Both the position numbers and the translations under genes were made by a program. Positions 16,362 to 24,268 of a stretch of 64,000 nucleotides of DNA are shown piece after piece (within the stretch, counting starts at the first letter, position 1; every line of letters begins with the position of its first letter). Source of the DNA: Neopusillimonas maritima. GTDB lineage: Bacteria; Pseudomonadota; Gammaproteobacteria; Burkholderiales; Burkholderiaceae_B. Where the stretch lies: assembly GCF_040930455.2 (NCBI RefSeq), contig NZ_CP170494.1; one strand, written 5' to 3'. The notes under the pieces are model-generated. The model did not search any database and had not been told where the DNA came from. It worked only from the letters and a program-made list of their open reading frames with translations.

Positions 16362-17570
16362 TCAGGCTGCGCATTGCTGTGAAGCTTTAATCAGCCCCAT
16401 ATCTTCCAGAACCTGCATCTTGCCGCCCTGCGCTTGCGCAATGAGGATGTTCAGGTCAGCATGACGATCACTTTCGCGCAGGGTGACTTTGCCATTGCCT
16501 GACATCAGAGTCTGGCCTACGATGGCATCGGTAATGGCTTCCTTGTCGGCCGAATTCGCTTTCTTGATCGCCTCAATGTAAAACTGGGTCATGGTGTAGT
16601 GCGCATCCACCGTGTTACTCACGATGGCGTCTTCACCGAAACGATCACGCACTTTCCTAACCAAGGCTTTTGCTTCCGGCTTGTCGAGTGCTTCAGTAAA
16701 GTTACATACGGTGTAAATACCTTCGGACTCATTCGGCGTTAGGCCGGCCAAATAGTTTTCACTGAAACCGAAGAAAGCCACTTTCACTTTGTCTTGCAGA
16801 CCCGCGGCGGCGAACTGTTTAATGAATGTCACCGCGTCGGCGCCCACAATCGACATCACCACTACATCGGCACCCGAAGACTCTATTTTGCGCAAGGTGC
16901 TGGTGTAGTCTTTCACACCCCAGGGCGTGTATTCTTCCGCCACCACTTTCGACCCCTTCTCAGCCGCCACTTTGCCAATGGCTTCGTTGATTTTGCGCGG
17001 CCATACGTAGTCGCTGCCAATCAGGAACATATTCTTACCCACGTTCTCGGCCAGGTACGGAATGAAAGTGCTTACCCACTGGTCAGGCACCGAACTGTAC
17101 AGCGTGACGTAGCGGCTGCATGTGCCTCCTTCGTAATCGGTGGCATAGAGCAAGGGCGTTTTGTAGCGTTCCACCAGTGGCTGAATCGCATCCCGTTCGG
17201 CGCTCGTCACGGGTCCGATGATGGCATTCACGCGATAACGGCGAATCAACTCATTGGTACGCTCCACCGCGGTTTTGGGGTCGGTTTTGGTATCGGCGCG
17301 AATCATCTCAAACATGCGGCCGCCCAGAATGCCGCCCGACTCATTCACTTCCTCGAGCGCCAGGCGCGTTGCCTGACCTCCTTGTGCTCCCAATGCTTCC
17401 AGGCCACCGGAAAACGGCTGCAAAATGCCAACCTTAATGGCCTCTTCGGCACGGGACAATGTCGGCAAACCAACCAGGCCTGCGCCCATTAAACCGGCCG
17501 AGGCCAACATCATGGAACGCCGGCGAGGGCTAACAAGGAAAGAACGGGTAAGGGTGTGTTTGTTACTCAT
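16362..17570 (-). CDS. Amide/urea-type ABC substrate-binding protein
   Basis: The 402-residue protein starts at 17570, where GGAG lies 6 bp upstream; the longer frame to 17639 lacks this. The signal region SPRRRSMMLASAGLMGAGLVGLPTLSRA has twin arginines, so Tat export is possible. The mature part has the features of the urea/short-chain-amide subgroup (PF13433, AmiC/UrtA-like): GPVTSAERDAIQPL and GSDYVWPRKINEAI. This subgroup binds amides and related small N-compounds, not branched-chain amino acids, which fits an N-heterocycle or amide import role. It leads the livGFHM genes. Confidence 0.88.
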   Translation of the reverse strand: MSNKHTLTRSFLVSPRRRSMMLASAGLMGAGLVGLPTLSRAEEAIKVGILQPFSGGLEALGAQGGQATRLALEEVNESGGILGGRMFEMIRADTKTDPKTAVERTNELIRRYRVNAIIGPVTSAERDAIQPLVERYKTPLLYATDYEGGTCSRYVTLYSSVPDQWVSTFIPYLAENVGKNMFLIGSDYVWPRKINEAIGKVAAEKGSKVVAEEYTPWGVKDYTSTLRKIESSGADVVVMSIVGADAVTFIKQFAAAGLQDKVKVAFFGFSENYLAGLTPNESEGIYTVCNFTEALDKPEAKALVRKVRDRFGEDAIVSNTVDAHYTMTQFYIEAIKKANSADKEAITDAIVGQTLMSGNGKVTLRESDRHADLNILIAQAQGGKMQVLEDMGLIKASQQCAA

Positions 17571-17610
17571 GTGTTGCTCCTTCACTTTTGTAGATCGCGC
17601 CTGAGCGCAT

Positions 17611-18252
17611 TTATTGGCATTCCACCAAACGCAATTCACTGCCTTGCTTTAACGACTGAATAACGGAATCGGATCGCGACACAACACCGAAATGAGTGGC
17701 GATGTCATATAAAGAGGAAGCTTGTTCTCGCGGTCCGGTTGCGGCAACGCCGTCTTCAACCACGACCACGCGATACCCCAGGAAAAAAGCATCGTGAACA
17801 GTTGAACGCACGCAGATATTAGTCACTACGCCCATCACAACCAGTGTGTCGACGCCCAGATCCTTTAGCGTCAAATCCAGGTCGGTATTGAAAAAGCCCG
17901 AAAAACGGCGCTTGGTTACGTAATGGTCTTGCGGCTTTTGCTCTAGCTCATCCACGATGGCCGAACCCCATTCGCCTTCCATGCAGTGCGGAGTACGTTT
18001 CAAAAACTCACGATCGCACTTCATACCGTGACGGTGCTTATCCTGGATATGCACCACCGGCACATCCACTTCCCGCGCGGCTCTCATCACCGCATTCTGC
18101 GGTGGATAGAGCACGTCAGCCCCGGGCAACATCATGGCGCCGCCCGCCGTACAGAAATCATTAATCATGTCAATTACCAACACGGCCGTACGGGAGGCGT
18201 CCAGAGCAATAATTTCATCAGACTGACGATGTTCGGAAAAAGATGAAGTCAT
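17611..18252 (-). CDS. Isochorismatase-family cysteine amidohydrolase, copy 2
   Basis: The 213-residue protein has the triad D28 (VLVIDMINDF), K114 (VTKRRFSGF) and C147 (GVVTNICVRSTVHDA), giving the canonical cysteine hydrolase family. AGGA lies 7 bp before the ATG. It lies between the TetR gene and the binding-protein gene, in the importer operon. It is only distantly similar to copy 1, so the two probably act on different amides. An N-carbamoyl or maleamate-like substrate is typical of the family; the real one is unknown. Confidence 0.87.
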   Translation of the reverse strand: MTSSFSEHRQSDEIIALDASRTAVLVIDMINDFCTAGGAMMLPGADVLYPPQNAVMRAAREVDVPVVHIQDKHRHGMKCDREFLKRTPHCMEGEWGSAIVDELEQKPQDHYVTKRRFSGFFNTDLDLTLKDLGVDTLVVMGVVTNICVRSTVHDAFFLGYRVVVVEDGVAATGPREQASSLYDIATHFGVVSRSDSVIQSLKQGSELRLVECQ

Positions 18253-18284
18253 ACGGAAATCCTGCGCAATAACAAATGAATGAA

Positions 18285-19043
18285 TCAGAAAGAGGGGGCG
18301 CCGACTGACGCCGACTGCCCCGCATCGATAGGTGACGCCTTGCGCGCATCGGTCTGACTGGTCTGCTTAACCGACCGCAAAGTCACGTCGGTAATGAACG
18401 CTTTCCAGTGCGCCAGGTTTTCGGCCGAACGCAAATCCACATTCAGAAACGCGCTAAGCGTAAAACGGTTGGACAAATAGAAATAGCCGAGCGCCGCAAT
18501 CTCGATATAAAGGTCGCGTGCACTGATGTCATTACGAAACAAGCCTTTCTTGACCCCGGCGACCAACACCTGATCCAGCACCTGGACCGCCGGTGACGAC
18601 AACTTGGACACCCGGGCGGATTTCTTAATATGCTTACCCTGCTGCAAGTTCTCGCTGTTGAGCAGCGTCATCATTTCCGGGTGATCAAGGTAGTACTGCC
18701 AAACAAAATGCACCACGGTGGTCAACGCCTTTTCCGGGTCGTTCAGGTCGAACTCCAGTTCCGCCTCTGCCTCGTTCATACGGGCGTAAGCAATTTCAAG
18801 CACCTCAACAAACAAGCGCTCTTTACTGCCGAAGTAGTAATAAATCATGCGGTCGTGCGTGCGCGACAACCTCGAGATTTGCTCGATTTTGCCGCCCGCA
18901 AAGCCGTGGCGGGAAAATACACGGGTGGCGGCGCGCAAAATGGCGTCGCGCGTTTTCTGAGCGCGCGCCTGGCCGACAACGGCAACCGGCGCCGTGGTTT
19001 TGCGCCGAGTGCGCGGGGAAGTTTTACTGCTGCTTGTTGCCAT
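18285..19043 (-). CDS. TetR-family transcriptional regulator (paralogue)
   Basis: The 252-residue protein has a Ser/Thr/Arg-rich tail, then a TetR helix-turn-helix (about residues 30-75, ending MIYYYFGSKERLF). The ligand domain closely parallels that of the regulator at 3207, so the two may sense the same or related compounds. It is the first gene of the importer operon, 32 bp before the amidohydrolase. Both divergent promoters in the gap to fdxA have their -35 elements inside one dyad, which supports autorepression and control of fdxA. The start has no strong Shine-Dalgarno. Confidence 0.87.
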   Translation of the reverse strand: MATSSSKTSPRTRRKTTAPVAVVGQARAQKTRDAILRAATRVFSRHGFAGGKIEQISRLSRTHDRMIYYYFGSKERLFVEVLEIAYARMNEAEAELEFDLNDPEKALTTVVHFVWQYYLDHPEMMTLLNSENLQQGKHIKKSARVSKLSSPAVQVLDQVLVAGVKKGLFRNDISARDLYIEIAALGYFYLSNRFTLSAFLNVDLRSAENLAHWKAFITDVTLRSVKQTSQTDARKASPIDAGQSASVGAPSF

Positions 19044-19072
19044 GGCGCCATTCAGAAACTATGATTGAGGCC

Positions 19073-19101
19073 ATTCTGGGGGCATAAATAAATGTAGTCA
19101 A
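19073..19101 (-). promoter_or_regulatory. Candidate promoter of the TetR-importer operon
   Basis: On the minus strand TTGACT (19101-19096) and CAGAAT (19078-19073) are 17 bp apart. The -35 falls in the left arm of the dyad at 19091-19129. Confidence 0.5.
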
Positions 19102-19129
19102 TTCCGAATAATTTGGTATTTACTACATT
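19091..19129. promoter_or_regulatory. Candidate TetR operator between divergent operons
   Basis: Left arm AATGTAGTCAATTCC and right arm GGTATTTACTACATT are inverted copies matching at 13 of 15 positions, with a 9-bp AT-rich spacer. Each arm overlaps the -35 of one divergent promoter. The core TGTAGT recurs in the dyad by the other TetR gene at 3081-3106. Confidence 0.65.
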
Positions 19130-19147
19130 AAATTTATGCCGTAATAT
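19119..19147 (+). promoter_or_regulatory. Candidate promoter of fdxA
   Basis: TTTACT (19119-19124) and TAATAT (19142-19147) are 17 bp apart, 41 bp before the fdxA start. The -35 lies in the right arm of the dyad, so a bound repressor would block it. Confidence 0.5.
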
Positions 19148-19188
19148 GTGGAAAATTTTTGTGTTCACTCACACCATAGGTTTAAAAG

Positions 19189-19512
19189 ATGACGCACGTC
19201 GTAACCGAGTCCTGTATTAAGTGCCGCTATACTGATTGTGTCGATGTCTGTCCGGTCGACTGTTTTCATATTGGCCCCAATTTTCTGGTAATTGATCCCG
19301 ACGAGTGCATCGATTGCGCCGTCTGTGTGCCAGAGTGCCCGGTTGAAGCTATTTTTGCGGAAGAGGATCTGCCTCAGGATCAACTCGATTTCATTCGCAT
19401 CAATGCCGAACTGGCACCTGAATGGGAGGTCATTGATTCCAGTATCGGCTCGCTGCCAGACGCCGAGGAGTGGAAAGACAAACCCAATAAACGCGAGTTG
19501 CTCGAGCGCTAA
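19189..19512 (+). CDS. fdxA: 7Fe ferredoxin FdxA
   Basis: The 107-residue protein has the FdxA cysteine pattern: C9, C12, C17, C21, C25 and a second set C40, C43, C46, C50, binding one [3Fe-4S] and one [4Fe-4S] cluster. Length and the acidic C-terminal tail are normal. Here it is divergent from the importer operon and followed by an aldehyde dehydrogenase gene, not in a housekeeping setting. I infer it supplies electrons to the 6-hydroxynicotinate reductase-like protein or to the Rieske oxygenase. Confidence 0.92.
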   Translation: MTHVVTESCIKCRYTDCVDVCPVDCFHIGPNFLVIDPDECIDCAVCVPECPVEAIFAEEDLPQDQLDFIRINAELAPEWEVIDSSIGSLPDAEEWKDKPNKRELLER

Positions 19513-19563
19513 ACGTCGGCCCTGAACACCGGCGTGTCACTCGTTTCAAGTGATCGCGACGTT
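19512..19563. repeat. Nested inverted repeat between fdxA and aldehyde dehydrogenase
   Basis: Outer arms AACGTCG (19512-19518) and CGACGTT (19557-19563) enclose a second hairpin TCACT (19537-19541) and AGTGA (19549-19553). It fills the 65-bp gap and overlaps the last base of the fdxA stop. No T-run follows, so it is not a standard terminator; it may separate expression of the two genes or protect mRNA. Confidence 0.5.
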
Positions 19564-19577
19564 AAACAGGACGCACA

Positions 19578-21008
19578 ATGCATAAAAACTGGATTGCCGG
19601 CGAATGGGTCGGCTCATCAAACGTTCAAAAAAATCTCAACCCATCGAATCTGAACGATGTGGTGGGTGAATATGTTCGCGCCTCGGCCGAGCAGGTTGAA
19701 ACCGCCATCGAGGCGGCGCAACATGCGTGGCCCGCCTGGTCACTCAGCACTCCGCAACAGCGTTTCGACGCGCTCGACGCCATCGGCTCGGAAATTCTGG
19801 CACGCAAGAATGAACTGGGCGAACTGCTGGCGCGCGAAGAAGGCAAAACCTTGCCTGAAGCCATTGGCGAAGCAGCCCGCGCGGGGCAAATTTTCAAGTT
19901 TTTTGCCGGTGAAGTACTGCGCACGGGCGGCGAATCACTCCCCTCTGTGCGACCCGGCCTGCAAGTGGAAATTTCCCGTGAGCCGCTGGGCGTGGTGGGC
20001 ATTATTACGCCGTGGAACTTTCCTGTTGCTATTCCGGCCTGGAAAATCGCCCCGGCGCTGGCTTACGGCAATTGCGTTGTCTTCAAACCAGCCGATCTGG
20101 TTCCGGGTTCCGCCTGGGCGCTGGCCGAAATTATCAGCCGCAGCGGGCTACCTGCAGGCGTATTCAATTTAGTAATGGGCCGTGGTTCGGTTGTGGGCGC
20201 CGCCATGGTGGAAGACCCCCGCATTAACGCTATTACCTTCACCGGCTCGGTGGGTACCGGGCGCAACCTGTTGAACCAGGCGGCCGAACGGCAGAAAAAG
20301 GTACAGCTGGAATTAGGCGGCAAAAACCCGCTGGTGGTTCTGAATGACGCCGATATGGAAACCGCGCTCGACGTGGCCATTCAAGGTGCATTCTATTCAA
20401 CCGGCCAGCGCTGCACCGCCAGCAGCCGCATTATTGTGGAACAAGGCATTTACGACTCGTTCACCCAAGAACTGGCCAAACGCACAGCAGCCTTGCGCGT
20501 GGGTGATGCACTGAACCCGGACACGCAAATTGGCCCTGTGGCCGATGAGTCGCAACTGGAACAAGACCTGGATTACGTGCGCGTTGGCCAGGAGGAAGGT
20601 GCCGCCTTGCTGTGTGGCGGTGAACGTGTGGAACGCGACACACCCGGCTATTACTTCACCCCTGCTGTATTGGCCAATGCCACCAACGATATGCGCTCGT
20701 CTCGCGAAGAGATTTTCGGGCCGGTGGCCAGCGTGATCAAAGCCGACGACTACGACCATGCGCTGGCCTTGGCCAACGACACGGAGTTCGGCTTAAGTTC
20801 GGGTATTTGCACCACCTCGCTAAAACACGCCAGCCATTTCAAACGTCATATCCAAGCAGGCATGGTCATGGTGAATGTACCCACTGCCGGGGTCGATTAC
20901 CATGTGCCGTTCGGCGGCCGTAAAGGTTCCAGCTACGGGCCTCGCGAGCAAGGCCGCTACGCCCAGGAGTTTTTCACGATTGTAAAAACGGCCTATACCA
21001 AGGCCTGA
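19578..21008 (+). CDS. Aldehyde dehydrogenase, semialdehyde type
   Basis: The 476-residue NAD(P)-dependent aldehyde dehydrogenase has N147 (TPWNFP), general base E245 (QLELGGKNP) and nucleophile C279 (STGQRCTASSR). It resembles the ketoglutaric/succinic semialdehyde group. AGGA lies 6-7 bp before the start. Since an enamidase-like enzyme would release 2-formylglutarate, oxidation of that aldehyde or a product of it is an attractive role, but this is inference. A strong terminator follows. Confidence 0.87.
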   Translation: MHKNWIAGEWVGSSNVQKNLNPSNLNDVVGEYVRASAEQVETAIEAAQHAWPAWSLSTPQQRFDALDAIGSEILARKNELGELLAREEGKTLPEAIGEAARAGQIFKFFAGEVLRTGGESLPSVRPGLQVEISREPLGVVGIITPWNFPVAIPAWKIAPALAYGNCVVFKPADLVPGSAWALAEIISRSGLPAGVFNLVMGRGSVVGAAMVEDPRINAITFTGSVGTGRNLLNQAAERQKKVQLELGGKNPLVVLNDADMETALDVAIQGAFYSTGQRCTASSRIIVEQGIYDSFTQELAKRTAALRVGDALNPDTQIGPVADESQLEQDLDYVRVGQEEGAALLCGGERVERDTPGYYFTPAVLANATNDMRSSREEIFGPVASVIKADDYDHALALANDTEFGLSSGICTTSLKHASHFKRHIQAGMVMVNVPTAGVDYHVPFGGRKGSSYGPREQGRYAQEFFTIVKTAYTKA

Positions 21009-21033
21009 AATACCGCGATGCCTCCGGTATGTT

Positions 21034-21072
21034 CGCCCGCTTCAGCCCAGGCTGGAACGGGCGATTTTTTTT
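21034..21072 (+). terminator. Rho-independent terminator after the aldehyde dehydrogenase gene
   Basis: CGCCCG (21034-21039) pairs with CGGGCG (21058-21063), with an inner CAGCC/GGCTG stem. Eight Ts follow. It touches the convergent stop codon of the TPM gene. Confidence 0.85.
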
Positions 21073-22006
21073 ACCATCCGCCCGAGGCTCCGCCCCCGCC
21101 ACTGCGGCCACCGCCGCCACCGAAGCCACCACCGCCGCCGAACCCGCCGGAACGGCCGCCACGCATACCGCCTGCAGCCCAACCACCCAGGCCACCCGCC
21201 ATGCCTGCACGACCCCAACGCCCACGCCGCGACCCTCCCGAGCCGCCCCCGGGACCACCACCACCGCCACCACCGCGCGCCGCGCGAATGGCCAAACTGA
21301 TGACGAACAGGGCCATGCCGCCGAGCACGGCAAATACCAGGCTGCTACTTGCCATAAATATCAGTACGCCACCAGCAACGCCGGCAATAACCGGCGGCAT
21401 GGCCAACACGAAAATCAGGCCAAACAAAGCCAAATCCCACCAAGAGTCCTCATCCTGACCGTTTTGCCCCGCTGCGCCTTCAGCAGGTGCCGGTAAATCC
21501 TCGCCCTGTACCAGCCCGATGAGGCTGTTAACGCCCGCCGTCACGCCCCCGGCAAAATCCCCTTGTTGAAACCGGGGCGCCACTTGTTCGCGAATAATGC
21601 GGCCTGCCAAAAGGTCGGGAACGGCGCCTTCCAAACCATAGCCCACTTCAATACGCATACGCCGGTCATCTTTGGCCACAACGAATAAAATGCCATCGTC
21701 CACACGGCTACGACCCAATTTCCATTGCTCGAACGCACGCACGGCATACTGATCGATACTCTCATTACCGGTTGTGGGAATAATCAGCACCGCAATTTGT
21801 GCCCCTTTTTCAGCTTCCAGCGCGGCCAGCGACTGAGTCAGCGATTCGATAGTTTGGGCGTCGAGCGTATCGGTCGTGTCGGTAACCCGCGCTTCTAACG
21901 GCGGAACCGGCACTTCTTCACTGGTTTGTGCAAACACCGGGCCGGCGAACATTAACGCCGACAAAGCGACAGCCCAGATTCGCAACAAAGCCGTCACCCC
22001 CATCAT
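21071..22006 (-). CDS. TPM-domain (YgcG-type) membrane protein
   Basis: The 311-residue protein has an N-terminal signal peptide ending AGPVFAQ, a TPM (PF04536) domain at about residues 35-155 with DDGILFVVAKDDRRMRIEVGYGLEGAVPD, one or two membrane segments (about 200-245), and a Gly-rich C-terminal tail. It is linked to the upstream LemA gene by an ATGA overlap; the two families are often paired in envelope-associated operons. The low-complexity Gly tail makes the reverse strand look like several long Pro-rich frames, which are shadows. Confidence 0.87.
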   Translation of the reverse strand: MMGVTALLRIWAVALSALMFAGPVFAQTSEEVPVPPLEARVTDTTDTLDAQTIESLTQSLAALEAEKGAQIAVLIIPTTGNESIDQYAVRAFEQWKLGRSRVDDGILFVVAKDDRRMRIEVGYGLEGAVPDLLAGRIIREQVAPRFQQGDFAGGVTAGVNSLIGLVQGEDLPAPAEGAAGQNGQDEDSWWDLALFGLIFVLAMPPVIAGVAGGVLIFMASSSLVFAVLGGMALFVISLAIRAARGGGGGGGPGGGSGGSRRGRWGRAGMAGGLGGWAAGGMRGGRSGGFGGGGGFGGGGGRSGGGGASGGW

Positions 22007-22617
22007 TGCGCCCCCGATTGTTGCGGCGTATCAAATCGCACCTCAGGTCGACGCATGAGCTCTTCCTGCCGGTCCATGCCGTAATTTTCTTTAACCGAAT
22101 AGCCAAACAGTTTTGCCGTGATCACGGTGGGGAACTGGCGAATCGCCACGTTATATTCCTGAACCGCCCTTACATAACGCCCGCGCTCGGTGGCAATGCG
22201 GTTTTCCGTCCCTTCAAGCTGGGTCATCAAATCGCGAAACAAACCATCGCTTTTCAGTTGCGGGTAGTTTTCCGAAACGGCAATCAAACGCGACAATGCC
22301 GACGACAACTGTGACTGCGCCTGCTCGAAGCGTTGTACCAAGGCCGGATCGTTCAGGTCGTCGACATTAATCTGCAAATTCGCCACCCTGCTGCGGGCTT
22401 CGGTCACTTCCGTTAACACGGTTCGCTCATTCACCATATAGGCATTAACCGACGACACCAATTGCGGTACCAGGTCGGCACGCCGCTCGTACTGGTTCAG
22501 CATTTGCGACCAGGACGCTTTCACCTGCTCATCAAGCCGTTGAATTTCGTTATAGCCGCAGCCCGACAACACAACAGCCAATAATGGCGCGAACAACCAG
22601 AACAGTATGCGTTTCAT
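22003..22617 (-). CDS. LemA family lipoprotein
   Basis: The 204-residue protein has a signal sequence with lipobox LSGC (Cys at about 20) and the LemA domain: NEIQRLDEQVKASWSQMLNQYERRADLVPQLV and later helices ending YNVAIRQFPTVITAKLFGY. GGAAGA lies before the start. Function of LemA proteins is not settled; they are coiled-coil envelope proteins. The stop overlaps the TPM gene start. Confidence 0.9.
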   Translation of the reverse strand: MKRILFWLFAPLLAVVLSGCGYNEIQRLDEQVKASWSQMLNQYERRADLVPQLVSSVNAYMVNERTVLTEVTEARSRVANLQINVDDLNDPALVQRFEQAQSQLSSALSRLIAVSENYPQLKSDGLFRDLMTQLEGTENRIATERGRYVRAVQEYNVAIRQFPTVITAKLFGYSVKENYGMDRQEELMRRPEVRFDTPQQSGAQ

Positions 22618-22830
22618 TTAAAGTCTTCCCGGAAAACAACAATTGAAAATAAAGATCATGTTGCCATGATACTGCGTGGGTTACACTATGCCCCGCAAGC
22701 CGAGCCAGTCAGCTTGCGCGTTGGCCTGCTTAAAAGGCCACTTCATTCAATTATGGCCTTGTTGGCCTTGTCTCGTCCGCCCAGACTGGTGCTATTTAAA
22801 TTATGGCAGGCTGGCGCCGGAGCACAACTT

Positions 22831-24156
22831 TTGTCTCATTCCGTTTCTTTTGCCGACCTCGGGTTGGCTGAACCCCTTTTGCGTGCTGTTTCCGATACCG
22901 GCTACACCACGCCCACCCCTATTCAGGTCCAGGCCATCCCCCTGGTCATGCAAGGCGGCGACCTGCTTGCGGCCGCCCAAACCGGCACCGGCAAAACCGC
23001 AGGCTTCACTTTGCCCATTTTGCATCGCTTGCTGGCCTCGCCGGCCAAGCGCGCTGCCGGGCGCCCGCGCTGCCTGATTCTTACCCCCACGCGCGAACTC
23101 ACCGCCCAGGTCGAAGCTTCAGTGAAAGAGTATGGCCGCCACACCGCGTTACGTTCGCTGGTTATTTTCGGTGGCGTCAACATCAACCCGCAAATCAGCG
23201 CCTTGAAAAAGCCGGTTGATATTTTGGTGGCCACACCCGGACGCCTGCTGGATCACGCCGGCCAGAAAACAATCGACCTTTCCGGCGTTGAAATTCTCGT
23301 GCTTGATGAAGCCGACCGTATGCTCGACATGGGCTTTATCCACGATATCCGCCGCATACTGGCTTTGCTGCCCAAGCAACGCCAAAACCTGCTGTTCTCG
23401 GCCACCTTCTCGGAAGAAATTCGCGGGCTGGCGCATAAAGTACTGAACAACCCGAAGGAAGTATCCGTCACCCCACGCAATACGGCCTCGGAACTGGTGA
23501 ACCAGCGTGTCGTGTTAACCGACCAAACCCAGAAACGCGATTTGCTCAGCCACGTGATTCGCGAAAGCGGCTGGCATCAGGTCTTGGTTTTTACGCGCAC
23601 CAAGCACGGCGCCAATCGCCTGGCTGAAAAGCTTAGCAAAGACGGCCTGAGCGCGGCGGCCATTCACGGCAACAAAAGCCAGAACGCACGCACACGCGCC
23701 CTGGACGGCTTTAAAACCGGCAAAGTCACCGTGTTGGTCGCCACCGATATCGCCGCCCGTGGCATTGATATCGACGAACTGCCCCATGTGGTGAACTTCG
23801 AGCTTCCGAACATCCCGGAAGATTATGTTCACCGTATTGGCCGCACCGGCCGCGCAGGTAGCGCAGGGTCGGCCTTGTCGCTCGTGGACAAAAGCGAAAT
23901 CAAATACCTGAGCGCCATTGAAAAAATGATGCGCCGCCCCATTGAGCGTACGGAAATTGAAGGCTGGGTGCCCAAACCTGTCGCACCGGGCTCGGCCACA
24001 GAAGAAGTGCGCTCCGCGCGCGGGCCCCGCCCCCAGGGCCGCCGCCCAGGGCATCAACCCCGCGGCGCACAAGGGCAACCAAGCCGATCCGGTAATCGGC
24101 CAGGCCGACCAAGTGGGCGTCCCGCCTCGCATCAGGCGGCACGACGTCCGGCGTAA
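22831..24156 (+). CDS. rhlE: RhlE-like DEAD-box RNA helicase
   Basis: The product is a DEAD-box helicase with all motifs: Q-motif TTPTPIQVQAIP, AAQTGTGKT, PTRELTAQ, TPGRLLD, VLDEADRMLDMGF, SATFS, and the C-terminal RGIDIDELPHVVNFELPNIPEDYVHRIGRTGR, followed by a basic Arg/Pro-rich tail. The TTG at 22831 was chosen because GGAG lies 8 bp upstream and the product then begins SVSFADLGLAEPLL, as in RhlE; ATGs at 22666 and 22753 lack good binding sites. Role: RNA unwinding in ribosome assembly and mRNA turnover. The start is the weak point of this call. Confidence 0.85.
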   Translation: MSHSVSFADLGLAEPLLRAVSDTGYTTPTPIQVQAIPLVMQGGDLLAAAQTGTGKTAGFTLPILHRLLASPAKRAAGRPRCLILTPTRELTAQVEASVKEYGRHTALRSLVIFGGVNINPQISALKKPVDILVATPGRLLDHAGQKTIDLSGVEILVLDEADRMLDMGFIHDIRRILALLPKQRQNLLFSATFSEEIRGLAHKVLNNPKEVSVTPRNTASELVNQRVVLTDQTQKRDLLSHVIRESGWHQVLVFTRTKHGANRLAEKLSKDGLSAAAIHGNKSQNARTRALDGFKTGKVTVLVATDIAARGIDIDELPHVVNFELPNIPEDYVHRIGRTGRAGSAGSALSLVDKSEIKYLSAIEKMMRRPIERTEIEGWVPKPVAPGSATEEVRSARGPRPQGRRPGHQPRGAQGQPSRSGNRPGRPSGRPASHQAARRPA

Positions 24157-24268
24157 TCCGCTTCACGCTCTCCCCATGTCGCTCACCGGCGCCATGGGGA
24201 ACATGCTGATGTGACAGTTGTAAGGCCGGTGATAGAATCATTTCACTGTTATCACTCTCGGTGCCGCT

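Noticed and set aside
21018..21458. Proline-rich plus-strand open frames
   Set aside because: They are the reverse complement of the Gly-rich tail of the TPM protein.
22666..22830. Longer N-terminus for the RNA helicase from the ATG at 22666
   Set aside because: The extra residues do not match helicase N-termini and lack a Shine-Dalgarno, while TTG 22831 has GGAG at 8 bp.
24172..24199. CCCCATG/CATGGGG inverted repeat after the helicase gene
   Set aside because: Perfect 7-bp arms could form a hairpin, but no T-run follows, so I did not call a terminator.
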